Below, piece by piece: positions 26,401 to 36,819 of a stretch of DNA of 64,000 nucleotides (position 1 is the stretch's first letter; each line of letters begins with the position of its first letter). The notes under the pieces are model-generated. The model searched no databases. It was not told the DNA's origin and was given only the letters and a program-made list of their open reading frames with translations. The position numbers and the translations under genes were made by a program. Source of the DNA: Onchidella celtica (Eukaryota; Mollusca; Gastropoda; Systellommatophora; Onchidiidae); assembly GCA_963931925.1 (NCBI GenBank), contig OZ007570.1, forward strand, positions 28,337,974 to 28,401,973, read 5' to 3'.

Positions 26401-27809
26401 AGAAGTCTTACCAACACCTGGAAAATGGAATTAATATGAACAGACTGTCTGGAAAAATTAAATCAATAATTTAAATAAGTTTTAATTTTAAAAACATGGT
26501 GGAGACCAAGAAAGAGCTGAGACTTGTGATGAAAAACAAAACAGCAAATTAACGACTTTCCAATATTTTCTCCTTACATGAAATACAATTTATAAAAATC
26601 TGGAAGTGAAAATTTACTCAATATTACTTTAGAAACTACAATGTAGAGACCACACAGAATATACAAACATGACTTTGCGCACATTTGAAACTTCATTATA
26701 ATAATAATATGAAATCAAATGGTTTGTTTACAGTTTCAAGACCCTGTCAAATGCTTTTACAGCAATCCTTAGTAATATTACTAATTGATTGCTTTACAGG
26801 ATCTGCACTACCACAAATCTTATTAGCAATTCATACAACCACCAGTGCAAATCTTTTACAGCATTGCACTAGTTTAATGTCGGATCTAAGTAGCACATTA
26901 ACAAACTGAGTGAAATTGAAATCTTGAAGTGAGTCAGAGTAGGCCTATCACGTGATTTAGCCAGATGATTTTATGTAACATGATTGATTGTCATTGGTAA
27001 ACTGTCAGTTGAGCCTGAGTCAAGAGAATTATTTACATTCCAAGTCATGCTCAAAGAAATGCTGACATTCACTGAAAAGGAAATGATCTAGATCTAGATC
27101 TAGATCTCTACCTTTTCCTTCGACTCACTGGACAGAAAAAATCAATCAAATAGACCACACAGAGATCGAAGTGAATGTAGCTAGACTGTATCGTGTATGG
27201 TCAACAAAATGTTCAGACTTTTTCAGTATTCTAGCATCACAGCCTCTACTATTAGACGGAGTAAAAGTGTATTGCAACTGAACTTGACAGGGTCTTGAAA
27301 CTGTAAACAAACTATTTGATTTGATTTAATATTTAGATCTAGATCTAGATCTAGAGGCCTCTATGCAAACAATGCAGTTTCAAATGTGTGCAAAATCATG
27401 TTTGTATCCCTGTGTAAAAAGAGCTTGCTTGATGTGAAACTAGACTCTAGATCTAGTTGACGGTCAGAAAATAGATGGTCCTCTCCTAACAATTTTTATC
27501 AAAGAAGTCTCTCGACAGTTGCAAAGCTGTGACATATAGAAATCTAGACTCTAGATCTAGATTCTAGATTTCTAGATCTAATCTGATCACGCAATCTCTG
27601 CCACGTATCCTGTCAAGTGGATCTGTATGGCAGATGAAGCAAATTATCATAAACTTCTACAAGTATACCTTCTTAACGGACTGATTTCTTTCAAAATAAT
27701 TATTAATCTACGCATGCCCGTCACTTTAGACAGCGAAGAAACACGTTAACTGGAGGAATTTACCTGAATCACCAACTACAAGTACTTTCACTTTTTCGAT
27801 GTCGGCCAT
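20476..27809 (-). CDS. RABL3: Rab-like protein 3, small GTPase (8 coding exons)
   Basis: Coding exons in transcript order are 27809-27764, 26417-26326, 26049-25932, 25504-25402, 24935-24785, 24245-24186, 22529-22500 and 20532-20476. They total 657 nt, 218 residues plus TAA; human RABL3 is 236. All junctions are AG/GT with agreeing phases. G-domain motifs are the P-loop GDSGVGKT (13-20), DIGG (66-69, in place of DTAG) and the guanine-specificity motif TKAD (140-143). Family marks include LVHDLTNRKSHQNLRKW and YLAPGSTNAVKLSKFFDK. The protein ends HVD with no prenylation cysteine, as in other RABL3 proteins. RABL3 is an unlipidated Rab-like GTPase reported to work with the chaperone SmgGDS (RAP1GDS1) in RAS-family prenylation. 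The last two exons (10 and 18 residues) are short and the least conserved. The C-terminus was joined by splice signals and resemblance, so it is less certain than the rest. Confidence 0.93.
22500..22529 (-). other. RABL3: RABL3 30-nt microexon (coding exon 7)
   Basis: On the minus strand, a TTTTCAG acceptor precedes ten codons, VVERKLSSNQ, and a GTCAGT donor follows. This occupies the place of the VIEKRYF...NQ segment after FFDK in other RABL3 proteins. It is phase 0 on both sides, so skipping it would keep the frame. It is too short for most gene finders. Confidence 0.75.
22660..23410. repeat. Unclassified dispersed repeat in RABL3 intron 6
   Basis: The stretch starts with a TACTAGCTGAGGTCCCCGGC...CCCGGG motif, of a kind I associate with widespread animal repeats. 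It includes a GC-rich pocket at 22840-22920, a tandem copy of TAGGTGACCAAACTGTTAAA at about 23095-23145, and ends near a short TATATATA run. No coding frame is readable. The class is not assigned. Confidence 0.3.
26653..27416. repeat. Large imperfect inverted repeat in RABL3 intron 1
   Basis: The segment 26661-26750 recurs in reverse complement at 27283-27407. Shared blocks include TTGACAGGGTCTTGAAACTG, TAAACAAAC.ATTTGATTT, GTTTCAAATGTG.GCAAA.TC and ATGTTTGTAT. The arms are separated by about 530 bp. The right arm carries an extra (AGATCT)n-type insertion at about 27334-27355 that the left arm lacks. This could be a foldback or MITE-type element, or two opposed copies of one repeat. Confidence 0.65.
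27087..27110 (+). repeat. GATCTA hexanucleotide run in RABL3 intron 1
   Basis: About four copies of GATCTA occur here, a related run lies at 27334-27355, and scattered CTAGATCT / TCTAGA motifs occupy 27429-27600. The hexamer contains palindromic AGATCT and CTAG cores, so the array can fold on itself. Confidence 0.7.
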
Positions 27810-28742
27810 TTTCAAGCCCAAGGATGGGGAAAATCCGATGGTGATGGTGAAAATTACCTTACATGAACATGAGCTAATAGAAAAAAAAATATCGATTGTT
27901 CCCCTTTGACTAGGAAACTTGGAGGAAAAAATTAAATTTTTTTTTTTTTTTACGAACCTCACAGGGCGAAGAAGCCAAAACAAATTAACACAAATGAAAG
28001 GCAGATGGAAATGGAACTCATTTGGATAAAATATTGAATTCTACACGTTGCAGGGAATGGCATAAGAAACCTCTAAGGGTGACAGACAGATGGCCAGAAT
28101 AGATGGACAAAACAAATAGGCCCAGATGGGTAGGCAGAAGGACAATATAAACAGATAGCTCTGTAACAAGATGGTGTAGAGATGAAGTGTAATGGGTGTA
28201 GATGAACCATTGATGGGGGTTTCACTCTTGTTACTGCGGCTGGTTAGGCCGCAACATTCACTCGGTTCGTGTCAGGGCGGTAAAACTGATCACACTGTCA
28301 AAGAAGAATATAAGTCTATTGTAGGGCACACCTTTAAGACAAAATACTGAATGCCAAAATACCACATACCACAGCTCGATAGATAAATATTATGAAATGG
28401 TGAAGTATATCAGAGGACAAAAACTGCCATTTCAAGCAGTCCCAAAATCAGCCCACAAAGATCAAACAAGCAAGACAATGATGCTACAAAATGTGTAGAT
28501 GCTGTAGTGTATCGAGGTGCAAACTGGTACTGTACTGAAAATGCCAAAGGGCCTATGCTGATTTCAGTGATGAAGTTTCATTGTTAATATTTTTTAAAGA
28601 TTCATGAACTAGAGATCCCAACCATTGTTCTTGTAAATTTACAGCTGAATGAATATCATTTACCATGATTAGGCCTGTGATCAGGCTTTTTTCGTAAAGT
28701 TAACAATTTGTTGTTGGCATAGAATCCTGCCTGCATTTCATT

Positions 28743-28980
28743 GAAAAACAACGACTTAAATGGGGCCACCTGTCAAGAATGCCACCTAGTCAACCAGCCT
28801 CGAGAGCCTTCAACACCAAGTTCTCAGGCTACAAAGGAAGAGGCAGACCACGCAAAAGATGGATTGAAGGAATCAAAGGAACCCTGAGAAACAACAACGT
28901 CTCAGTTGAAAGAGCGGCAGACTTGGCCTCCCATAAAAAAAACTGCATCTCCCCTCGACGCTCAATGGCAACAGGGGATG
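28743..28980 (+). mobile_element. LINE ORF2 C-terminal fragment
   Basis: The plus strand reads RLKWGHLSRMPPSQPASRAF, then YKGRGRPRKRWIEGIKGTLR and VERAADLASHKK, the usual end of a LINE reverse-transcriptase polyprotein (GH.SRM, basic RGRP.KRW, helix, then a decayed DR..W). The expected last residues, DAQWQQG, lie in another frame at about 28955, so a frameshift separates them. The tail is AATCACAATCACAATGA. 5'-truncated copy. Confidence 0.75.
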
Positions 28981-29170
28981 AAGAATCACAATCACAATGA
29001 ATATAACAATTGGTATAACTATTTGTCCAGAAACCATTTAAGGCATGTTTTCTACTTTTATACCAAGTCTGGTGGCTTTGCAAATTCTGGTCCCAAGAAT
29101 GTCAGTTTGTTCAGTTTTACGAACTTCAGTACACCGAATTTCAGATTAAGCTGACAACCTTTATCTTATC

Positions 29171-29282
29171 CAGCCGGCGCCCCTACGTCAGTCCAACGTA
29201 GAGTTGTATTTCCCTATGATTGGTAGGATCACCGTGGGGGCGTGTTCCTTACATCAAACCAATGACAGTACGATGTCGTAAC
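29171..29282 (-). repeat. Dispersed repeat, copy A (inverted relative to copy B)
   Basis: In reverse complement this segment shares ordered blocks with 36705-36802: GGTTTGATGTA.GGAA, a CGGT.ATCCTACCAA block, GGAAAT, and CTACGT.GGACTGACGTAG. Identity is high inside the blocks. It directly precedes a SINE-like body here but not at copy B. Confidence 0.6.
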
Positions 29283-29299
29283 CATCGGCAGTTCTATGG

Positions 29300-29490
29300 C
29301 GGTAGTACTGGCAGAATGGATAAGACACCTGCACAAAAAATCCAGCGGTCTCGATTCAAACCCAAGAAAACCCTTGGGACGGGGGAAAAAAAGGTGCGTG
29401 ACGAACACCGAGAGTCATGACCTCGGTATGGCCGGGGTTCTAGAAGATGTCAGGAAGTTAAAGGCCGAAACATGCAATGAAAGAATCCAC
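29300..29490 (+). mobile_element. tRNA-derived SINE, diverged
   Basis: TGGCAGAATGG (A-box fit) is followed about 45 bases later by CGATTCAAACCC, a decayed B box. The body then has ACCCTTGGGACGGGG and GCCGAAACATGCAATGAAAGAA. The latter resembles the end of the element at 17255-17365, suggesting the same or a related family. Confidence 0.55.
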
Positions 29491-30059
29491 TCTTCCTAGG
29501 AAGATCGTCATCTGTCTCGCTCTACCTGAGGAGTTCCTTACCACGGATCGTACGAACGATGTCATTCCTTTATGCAAACTTGACATCAATCCTACAAGTC
29601 AGATTTCTCTAAGGTTGCAAGCTGGATATTGTTCACGGCCGAGTGTAAGGGCTCAGGCAATACAGAGCATTAGGTGGAATATTTTTAAGAAAATTGGGAT
29701 CACCACTAAAATGATACTAAAATGTGATTTGTGACTGAATGTCAAACGTTAGCTTAAACTTAATATTAAAGCTCAACTTAAATAATAAAAAATGGCTCCT
29801 CAATGTAGCTGACTTAACATATCGAATTCACTTGTAGACACTTCGCATTTTATTCTATACCTTTTAACGAAACTTGCATACGGAGTAACCTTACACTATG
29901 GGATAAAGTTCGCCTAAGAAAAGCTACATCTGTTGCCGACATGCAGCAGCGTGAGGCCTGTGATCATCAATGTGCATAAATGGTCAATGAATAAAAAAAG
30001 AGAAAGGCATAATCATTGCAAGCCTTTGGCGTGTCTGCTGCCTGCTAACTGGGTCACGA

Positions 30060-30546
30060 CAGTGGCGTAGCGTGGGTTGCCCACGCCCGGGGCAAGGTAA
30101 GTATTGCGCCCCCCCCTCCCCCCAACCCCGACCCGTGGACCGTTAAGTTAGCAGTCTGTGAGTCCTTCCACCAGTCCAGTATAGAAAACCGAACCCCCCT
30201 CCCTTCCCCCCCCCCCCCCATTCCCCATACATGTATTGTGTTTTGAGAAAATGCTGATGTGATAACAATAAAATGCACAATAAATAATACTCAAATTTAT
30301 TCAAAATCACCTGGTTTTACTTTGTGCAAATTTTTCAGCAACATCATTGAAATCTACATTGAAATTTCAGCTGACAGCATTGCTGGTTTGCTCAGTCTTT
30401 CTTGGCTCATCGTAGATCTCTGATACGTTCCGATTAATTTAAGTTTTTAGAAATTTTTATCACAACTGGCAGGTGAGACAGTGATAGTTTAGACATTTTG
30501 CGCCCGGGGTAACCGCCTCTATGTCCCCTCTGGCGTTACGCCACTG
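30060..30546. mobile_element. hAT-type non-autonomous DNA transposon
   Basis: The left end begins CAGTGGCGTAGCG, and the right end is the reverse complement of CAGTGGCGTAACG. Inside, GCCCGGGGCAA on the left mirrors TTACCCCGGGCGC on the right. Flanking octamers GGTCACGA and GATCACGG agree at 6 of 8 positions, consistent with a decayed 8-bp hAT duplication. No transposase frame exists in the 487 bp. Confidence 0.65.
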
Positions 30547-31086
30547 GATCACGGCCTACAACTGCGAGCGTTACGTTTTCCTTCTCTGACACGCAGCTGG
30601 TGAGTATGTCATTTTCTTTAATGTCGACTATACTTGTTCTTCCTATTTCATTCCGTTATCATTTTATCATCTCATATTATTCTCCCATGTGGTATAGATT
30701 TCCATGGACTTGAGGCAAATACAGAGACAGATAATGTCCTTGCTTGAGGTAAAAAAAAACAACAACAAAAAAACAACTGTGATCATTCAGACGTAAATGA
30801 ATAAGAACAATGGCCAGGATCTCAGGCTCATGAACCTTTAAAAAATATTAATAATAAGACTTTGTCAGTGACATCAGGCATAGGCCTTTGGCAAAAAAAA
30901 AAGAAGAAAAAGAAAAATGAGAAAAAAGAAGACGGAACGGAACAAGAAAAAGCAGAAGACGTCGAAAAAGAAAGGCCAGAGACAAGAAAAAAAACAAAAT
31001 ACACAAAAGAAAAGACAAATAAAAACAATGGAAGCTAGGTGTAAATGTCGAGGGCAGCGACACCTCCTAAAACCAAGACCTTAAAC

Positions 31087-31453
31087 CACAGACTAATAAA
31101 TTAACCAGACTGGAAACACGAGCTTCGGGCTGTGTCGTTTTTTTTACGGAATTTCCCGAGCGGCGGCCGTATAATCAACATGGCCGCCGCTCGGGAAATT
31201 CCGATTCTAGTTCTTTCTGCAGTAGAAATTTCTTTTTATTTGTCAAGATTGGTTGTACATGTATTAATGTCTTGGCGCGGAACCAAACTTCCGCGTTCAG
31301 TAGGCGCGTCAAAATGGTGTCATTCAACATTGTAGCTATGCTGAAGCGTCGGTCGTTACCGTAAACCTAATGTGGCGGATGGTTCATGACCTTTCGCTGT
31401 TTTGTGACGTTACACAATGGGATAATCCAGTCTGGTTAATTTATTAGTCTGTG
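31087..31453. mobile_element. Compact hAT-like element with perfect TIRs and 8-bp TSD
   Basis: The ends are a 28-base perfect inverted repeat starting CACAGACTAATAAATTAACC (31087-31114 and 31426-31453). The element is flanked on both sides by the identical octamer CCTTAAAC (31079-31086 and 31454-31461). CA...TG ends with an 8-bp duplication fit hAT (P elements are an alternative). At 367 bp it has no transposase. Near the centre lies a perfect 22-base palindrome with a 13-base loop, listed separately. Confidence 0.85.
31147..31203. repeat. Perfect 22-bp hairpin with paired kappaB-like motifs
   Basis: Bases 31147-31168 are the exact reverse complement of 31182-31203, with loop GTATAATCAACAT. 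Each arm contains GGGAAATTCC (in opposite orientations), which fits the kappaB consensus GGGRNWYYCC, and a CGGCGGCC stretch; the right arm start reads CATGGCCGCC, a YY1-like core. The stem is much more GC-rich than its surroundings. Whether it is bound by anything is unknown. Confidence 0.85.
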
Positions 31454-31621
31454 CCTTAAACCAACAAAAATTATACTCCTTTATTTCACTCACTTTTATT
31501 TTATACTTCTAAAGATCTACTATTGGTTAGTTTCGCTTAATTATGTCACCCAGAACAATATTATTATGATACCAATATGATACATCCTTTTTGGCACGCC
31601 GAGCATTCGCACTCGCAAATA

Positions 31622-31915
31622 TTGGGGACACGGTGGTCTAGAGGCAAGGTGCTCGCCTGTCATGCCGAAAGTACCGGGTTCGAATCCCGGTCGGTGCAGG
31701 CATGTTGGAATTTTGGGATTTTTGTCATAAATTCCTGTCCCTGATCCTGTGGCTGATAGGATCGGGCATCTAGCCTCCTCGGATAAGGACGAAGAATTCG
31801 GAGGGTCCGTGTGCAAGGTTGCGCACGTTAAAGACTCCTTGGCAGTTGGAAATCGAGAAAAGCAGGCTGAACAGGCCGCTGCCAGGGCAAAATTAAATTT
31901 AAAAAACGTATCGTT
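31622..31915 (+). mobile_element. tRNA-derived SINE with intact A and B boxes
   Basis: TGGTCTAGAGG at 31634-31644 matches the A box, and GGTTCGAATCC at 31677-31687 is a perfect B box inside a 5-bp stem (CCGGG...CCCGG). The acceptor and anticodon stems do not pair, so this is a SINE head rather than a tRNA gene. The body contains GTTGCGCACGTTAAAGACTCC and CTTGGCAGTTGGAAA, which I recognise as a SINE body style in mollusc genomes. A poly-C run follows at about 31930, and related sequence may continue to about 32010. Confidence 0.8.
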
Positions 31916-32847
31916 ACCGCTCCCCTCCACCCCCCCCCCCCCAACGCCAACCGGCGCTGCATTGTGGCGACGACGTGTTTGCTCTAGTTGCAACTGGGCT
32001 GCAATGACACTACGGCTAATATCCCAAATTGGAAGAAGTATACAAAAAAATATTGGCTTTATTCTAAAAAGAAGGATTGAAATTCTTAGGAGAACAAAAC
32101 ATAATGGTCCTTAGAACTTCCGAAGAATAACGAAACAATATTAAACATTTCTTAGGCGCACAAGATCTGTGATGACTATCGAAACAAACCAGTTGGGGCA
32201 TTGTTGCATTTTTAAAATGCTTCTTTTTGTTTACAAAATATTTCTTTCACCTTCAGGCACCAGCATTTAAAAAAAATAAAAAAAATTACATTAATAATAA
32301 TATATTACAGTATTATCTCTTTGTGAATAATTTACCTCTCTAGGTGGGTGAAATTTTTTTTTTTTTTCTTTAGGGAAAAACTCGACATTGAATTGACTTC
32401 AGTTACCTAATCTGAGCTTCTGCGATACTTTTTTGTTCTTAATTTAAAATAGAAGTGTCCATGCCAATTTAAGTGGCTTGAATGAAAAGCACACCAACAG
32501 TCAACTGCATGTCATTACATAATGTGCCTTATACTATATCAGATTCCAAGAGAAATTTGTCTGTCACGGGTATTTCTTTCTCTTGCCATGCTTCCAAAAG
32601 GCGGTCTGACTTCTAACACGTTTCGCTCTCTATTTCCCAGCCTGTATGCGTGTCTGTTTTGCTGCATCCACATCAATGGAATCTATGTGCCTATAAATTG
32701 GACGATAATTTCCGAGCGATCTGCTCATCTAGCTAACTGACGACTGTCTGTACAATTGATTGCGTCTATTGTGTGTGTCTGAACACTGTTGTCTATTCGT
32801 CAGCCTTCCTGCAAAATGTATTTTACTGCACCTATATAACCTAGGGC

Positions 32848-33332
32848 CAGAGGTTCTCAACTTTTTCCGTCCCGTTTATCCGTGGCATCTTCCAAATGTT
32901 AAAATACTGCTCTTTTAACTATTATTTTAAGTTCAAATAACAATAACAATAATAAAATCACATTAGTTATTTAACCCTTTCAGTACTGAAACAGCACTGC
33001 TGCAAACTCTTTACTGCTGCATCAATTACAGATTTTATTCCTCCATTACTAGCTTTTATATACATACAGATCAATAGCCTGATTAAGATTCATATTTACC
33101 ATTGAAAATAACTGAAATACAATACGTGAATCTTAATATAAACTGGACTTGGGAAAATCTAGCTTTCACGGCGTCAGTATTCAAAGGGTTAATATAATTA
33201 TTTATGAACAGATACCGGTATACTAGAACCAGACACAGGCAGTCAAAGAGAACACGTCAGTCAAAATTTACTCCCTGAGTACGCGGAGTTTACCCGCTGG
33301 GGGTAAATTTACTCCAGGTTGGGAAACCCATG
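32848..33332. mobile_element. hAT-like element carrying a nested MITE
   Basis: The left end reads CAGAGGTTCTCAAC and the right end, in reverse complement, reads CATGGGTTTCCCAAC. This GGTTCTCAAC type of terminus is typical of animal hAT elements. No exact 8-bp duplication remains. A second element with TTAA flanks is inserted at 32975-33188, so this is the older insertion. No coding capacity. Confidence 0.45.
32975..33188. mobile_element. piggyBac-like MITE with TTAA target duplication
   Basis: The left end CCCTTTCAGTACTGAAAC and the right end in reverse complement CCCTTTGAATACTGACGCC form an imperfect inverted repeat starting CCC. TTAA lies on both sides (32971-32974 and 33189-33192). CCC termini with TTAA duplication are the piggyBac signature. 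At 214 bp it has no transposase. Confidence 0.7.
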
Positions 33333-33894
33333 AACTAGACTTTTTTCTAATAAAGTACCTGTCTGCTTATGCGCCCAGAGCCTTGCTCATCTGGCCTTTG
33401 ATCAAAGTGGCTGTCTGTATAATGTTTTGTCTAATTGTCTATGTTATTCTGCCTGGCTGGTAACACTAATGTCTTTTTGTCAGCTGGCATAATTTATTTC
33501 TTTAATTTCATCCACATCGCCTGGTCTGTTTGCCTACAGTATATAGTATACTTTTTTTTTATGTGCTCATTATCATATCCACTTGCTTATATACTTTTTT
33601 TACTAAACTTGTGTAACTCATTTCATCTCCGTAATTCTGTCTAACTGTTAACATTCCCTATTTCTTCGTCACCCCGAATGTCTATTATTAAAGAACATGC
33701 TATCTACATCAACTCATATGCTCCCTTATGAACTCATTATCACACCGTCTTGCTCACCTGGTTTTTGATAAAATTTTCCTAACTAATCACGACTTTGCCC
33801 TTCTGTCTGTCAATAATAATTAATAGTATTTTTTGTCAAACCCATAATAATATAGGTATATTTATTTATCTGCAATTCAGAGCAAAGGTGACGT

Positions 33895-34030
33895 GGTAAG
33901 AAGTGCAGCGCCCAGTTTAGTGCTCAGAAAAGCGGGAGTTGAAAGAAAGAAGAAACACAAGTAATTTAAGCGAGGCTCAAATCCCCGACCTCTGCCATGG
34001 CACCAACCGCCTTGCCAGGACGGAGAAAAC
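33895..34030 (-). mobile_element. Degenerate tRNA-derived SINE
   Basis: On the minus strand, TGGCAAGGCGG (A-box-like) is followed by GCAGAGGTCGGGGATTTGAGCC, where GATTTGAGCC is a decayed B box. The downstream body runs toward 33895 with no clear tail. Assignment rests on box spacing only. Confidence 0.35.
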
Positions 34031-34309
34031 TAAATCACTTATCCTTAGAATCTTTAACCTTTAATCGCTTTTTAACCGTTTTTTCTTCTTTTTTTTTCCA
34101 GTCCAGCTTATCTGAGCTCAACTCGGCAATAAAGTCCATCTCCAACCGTCTCACATTTCCTCTTTGTTATTTTCTAAGTGATATGTCTCCCCAAGCTTCT
34201 GCTTACTTTTATTTATTTCTATCTAACTGCAAGCATGTCCTCTAAGCCTATCTGGCTGGATCTACTCATCTCACGTGTCTATCTCCCCTTCCGTTTGCTG
34301 TTGATACAT

Positions 34310-34640
34310 GTAACTGCCTGCAAGAGGGACCTGCAGACCCTGGGCATCGAGGCGAAGTCATGGGAAAGTAGCTGCCTCAGACAGTACACACTGGAAACAG
34401 TCAGTGAAGCAAAGTCTCTCACTGTATGAACAAACGTTTATGCAACAAGCCGCGGCAGTGGGGAAGAGGAGAAAGACTCGTGCCCAAACAGACAAAAAAA
34501 CCAGCGTCACCGTTTGGCTGCATCATCTGTGGAAGGGACTGTCACTTCCGGATAGGCTTGTCCAGCCACACACGGCGCTACAGCAGACTGAAACATACAG
34601 ACATGCAGAGCACAAGCTCAGTCTTTCGAGACTGACTGAT
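34310..34640 (+). mobile_element. LINE ORF2 C-terminal remnant with C2H2-like knuckle
   Basis: Successive plus-strand frames read CKRDLQTLGIEAKSWESSC, then VSEAKSL and YEQTFMQQAAAVGKRRKTRA, then FGCIICGRDCHFRIGLSSHT with RRYSR. A KRDL..L.I....WE helix, a basic linker and a C..C..DC.SRIGL.SH.R finger form a known C-terminal pattern of LINE polyproteins. At least two frameshifts separate the pieces. No reverse-transcriptase core remains upstream. Confidence 0.75.
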
Positions 34641-35101
34641 GCCAACCAACCAACAACTAATTGCCTATCACAGTATCTGTAACGTTCTGTCTGAAGATTC
34701 GATCTAGTGGCCTCTGTGTCAACCTGTCTCATTGACTGCATAATTTACGAACCTGCATTTTGTCATAATTATTTGAATGTCGCCACCTCCCTATTCGCCT
34801 GTACCGCTTATTATGGTCTGCTCTTTGCTCAGCCAGTATCGTCTATCTTTTATCATAATCACTCCTTACCCCATTCATTCGCCCTCTTGTTTGCTGCTCA
34901 TTCTTTGATTGGATGCCCCCCCCCCCCCGCCACCCCAACTCTTTGACATACCCTTTTGACATGCCCTATGAACTAAGCCTAGCACCTAAGCCATTTTTAC
35001 CTGCCTTCACACTCACCTACATTACTGTCTATTCACTTAGTTATGATTCAAGCACTTACGGTACCCACACAGCGACACAGTCGGTCTCTGTAGAACTTTG
35101 A

Positions 35102-35256
35102 CACTGGTAGTACAAACTCGCGAGTTCGTGACGCACGAATGTACTGAACCACTGAACCCAGTGAAGTTTGACCCACTCGTTAGAACTCACTTGCTTCATT
35201 GGATTTGGTAGTCTTTCGTTCGTGCGTCATCAATTCGCCCGTTTATACGACCACTG
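35102..35256. mobile_element. Small foldback element
   Basis: The left arm CACTGGTAGTACAAACTCG...TTCGTGACGCACGAATG pairs with the right arm, whose reverse complement reads CAGTGGTCGTATAAACGGG...TTGATGACGCACGAACG. The arms match at roughly three quarters of about 40 positions. CA(C/G)TGGT ends hint at hAT, but no target duplication was found. Confidence 0.4.
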
Positions 35257-35716
35257 CTAGAGCATTAATCTTGAGCCACGCCATGCAATCACAGCATCAC
35301 TCACACCGTTCATCACTCACGTTGACCCAGCGCCTTGCACAAATCTTTCCCTCTCACCATTTGTATAGCAAATCAATAACTGATAACACTGCGCGAATTT
35401 TTCGTTCTTAACACCAACCAAAAAGATTTCCATGTATCGACCATTAAGTGAGCATATTAGTACATCAAAGAGCTTGGGTTCTTTGAAGTTTTAGACGGAG
35501 CTGTTGAGGAAAACTGCACTGCATTGATTCTGATATTTGCTCTTTCTGTGATCTTCGTTCTCTCTAGTTTATCCTACTTCACGCGAAAACGCCGGCGGAT
35601 ATTACAAATACCAGGGGCGGATCCCCATCCCCATCTCCCTCCCCTCTCCCCGGGGTGGGAGCAGGCTGTTAAAGAGTTAAAGGCAGAGAAAAGGGGAGTT
35701 TGGATATGGCAAATAG

Positions 35717-35889
35717 TGAGAGAGAGAGGGGGGGGAGAAAGAGAGAGGGTCTGAGACAGAGAGAGACAGAGAGAGAGAGAGAGGGGGGAGAGAGAGAGAG
35801 AGAGAGAGAGGGAGGGACAGAGAGGGACAGAGAGAGAAAGAGAAAGAAAGAGAGAATATTTTAAGCATAGGTGTGTGTGTGTGTGTGTG
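35717..35889 (+). repeat. GA-rich microsatellite followed by (GT)n
   Basis: Interrupted (GA)n with GGGGG and GACAGA variants runs to about 35855, and (GT)9 follows at 35871-35889. The strand is almost purely purine over about 140 bases. Long overlapping frames here (Ser/Leu repeats on the minus strand) are artefacts of the repeat. Confidence 0.95.
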
Positions 35890-36704
35890 AATGTAGATGA
35901 GAGAAAGTGAGTTAAGAGTTGAAAACAAAAGCGATGTAAAAAGGATGAACAGAGTGTGGATTTGAGTTTGAGTTTGGCAATATCCATTTAGTGAAGACGA
36001 AAAGAAACGATTGGCTATACAAGATTATAATAACACAGGCAGACAGACAGAGCGTATTAAAATTTCCATTGTTCTATAAAAGTTAATTTAAAAATGAATT
36101 TGACCTGCACTGTCATATAGCGTATTTTTTTTCTGCAATATTGTAAATGAGAAGTAACCACGATGTCACTAGACCTGAAATCTACGTGTAAAATGGGAGA
36201 CATATAGTCAGAAAGACAGACTAGACAATCAGACAGACACAAAACTATCCAGTTTGAATGAGAGATGGCTGATTCAACATACTGTATTCTACTTTCTTTT
36301 CTTTCCCCCCTTTTAACCCTTCTTTTCCCAGTTAGATCGGCTCAAGTTTCCAATGGGTTCAGTGCAAGCCAATGAAATGAAATATTTAGAAGCGCACACC
36401 TTGTTGCAGTTTGTCAGTGAATCCCCAAATGGATTGCGATATCAATTTATAGCTATTATATTACAATTTATTTTCAGGGCTTGCCAGTGCTTGGCCCCAG
36501 TTACTGACTTAACCACAAAGAGTGAAAGCTTCAACATTTTAATTTGGTACAGGTTACAGGATACTCAGATCATAAAGCAACCGCTGATAATTACCGATAC
36601 TAAAGCCTCTGTTTCATAAAACATATTTTTTCGATCCATTTTGTCTTACTATGGTGTATTCTTTCAGCTTTTGTGGTTTTTATTTCATTGGCATCCAAGA
36701 GCGT

Positions 36705-36802
36705 TCGGTTTGATGTAGGGAATCCGCTCTTACGGTAATCCTACCAACCTTAAGGAAATCCTGTACAAGTCTACGTAGGACTGACGTAGTTATGCTGCCA
36801 GG
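36705..36802 (+). repeat. Dispersed repeat, copy B
   Basis: Matches the reverse complement of 29171-29282 in ordered blocks, including GGTTTGATGTAGGGAA, CGGTAATCCTACCAA and CTACGTAGGACTGACGTAG. The outer flanks differ, so the family unit is about 100 bp or these are partial copies. Confidence 0.6.
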
Positions 36803-36819
36803 AAAACCAAGAGACGCTC

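Noticed and set aside
28190-28350. GC hairpin (TGCGGC...GCCGCA) with GGTTCG motif as a possible SINE or tRNA
   Set aside because: No A box at proper spacing and only a 6-bp stem; insufficient support.
31624-31700. Possible functional tRNA gene
   Set aside because: The B box and T stem are perfect, but acceptor and anticodon stems do not pair and SINE body sequence follows, so it is a SINE head.
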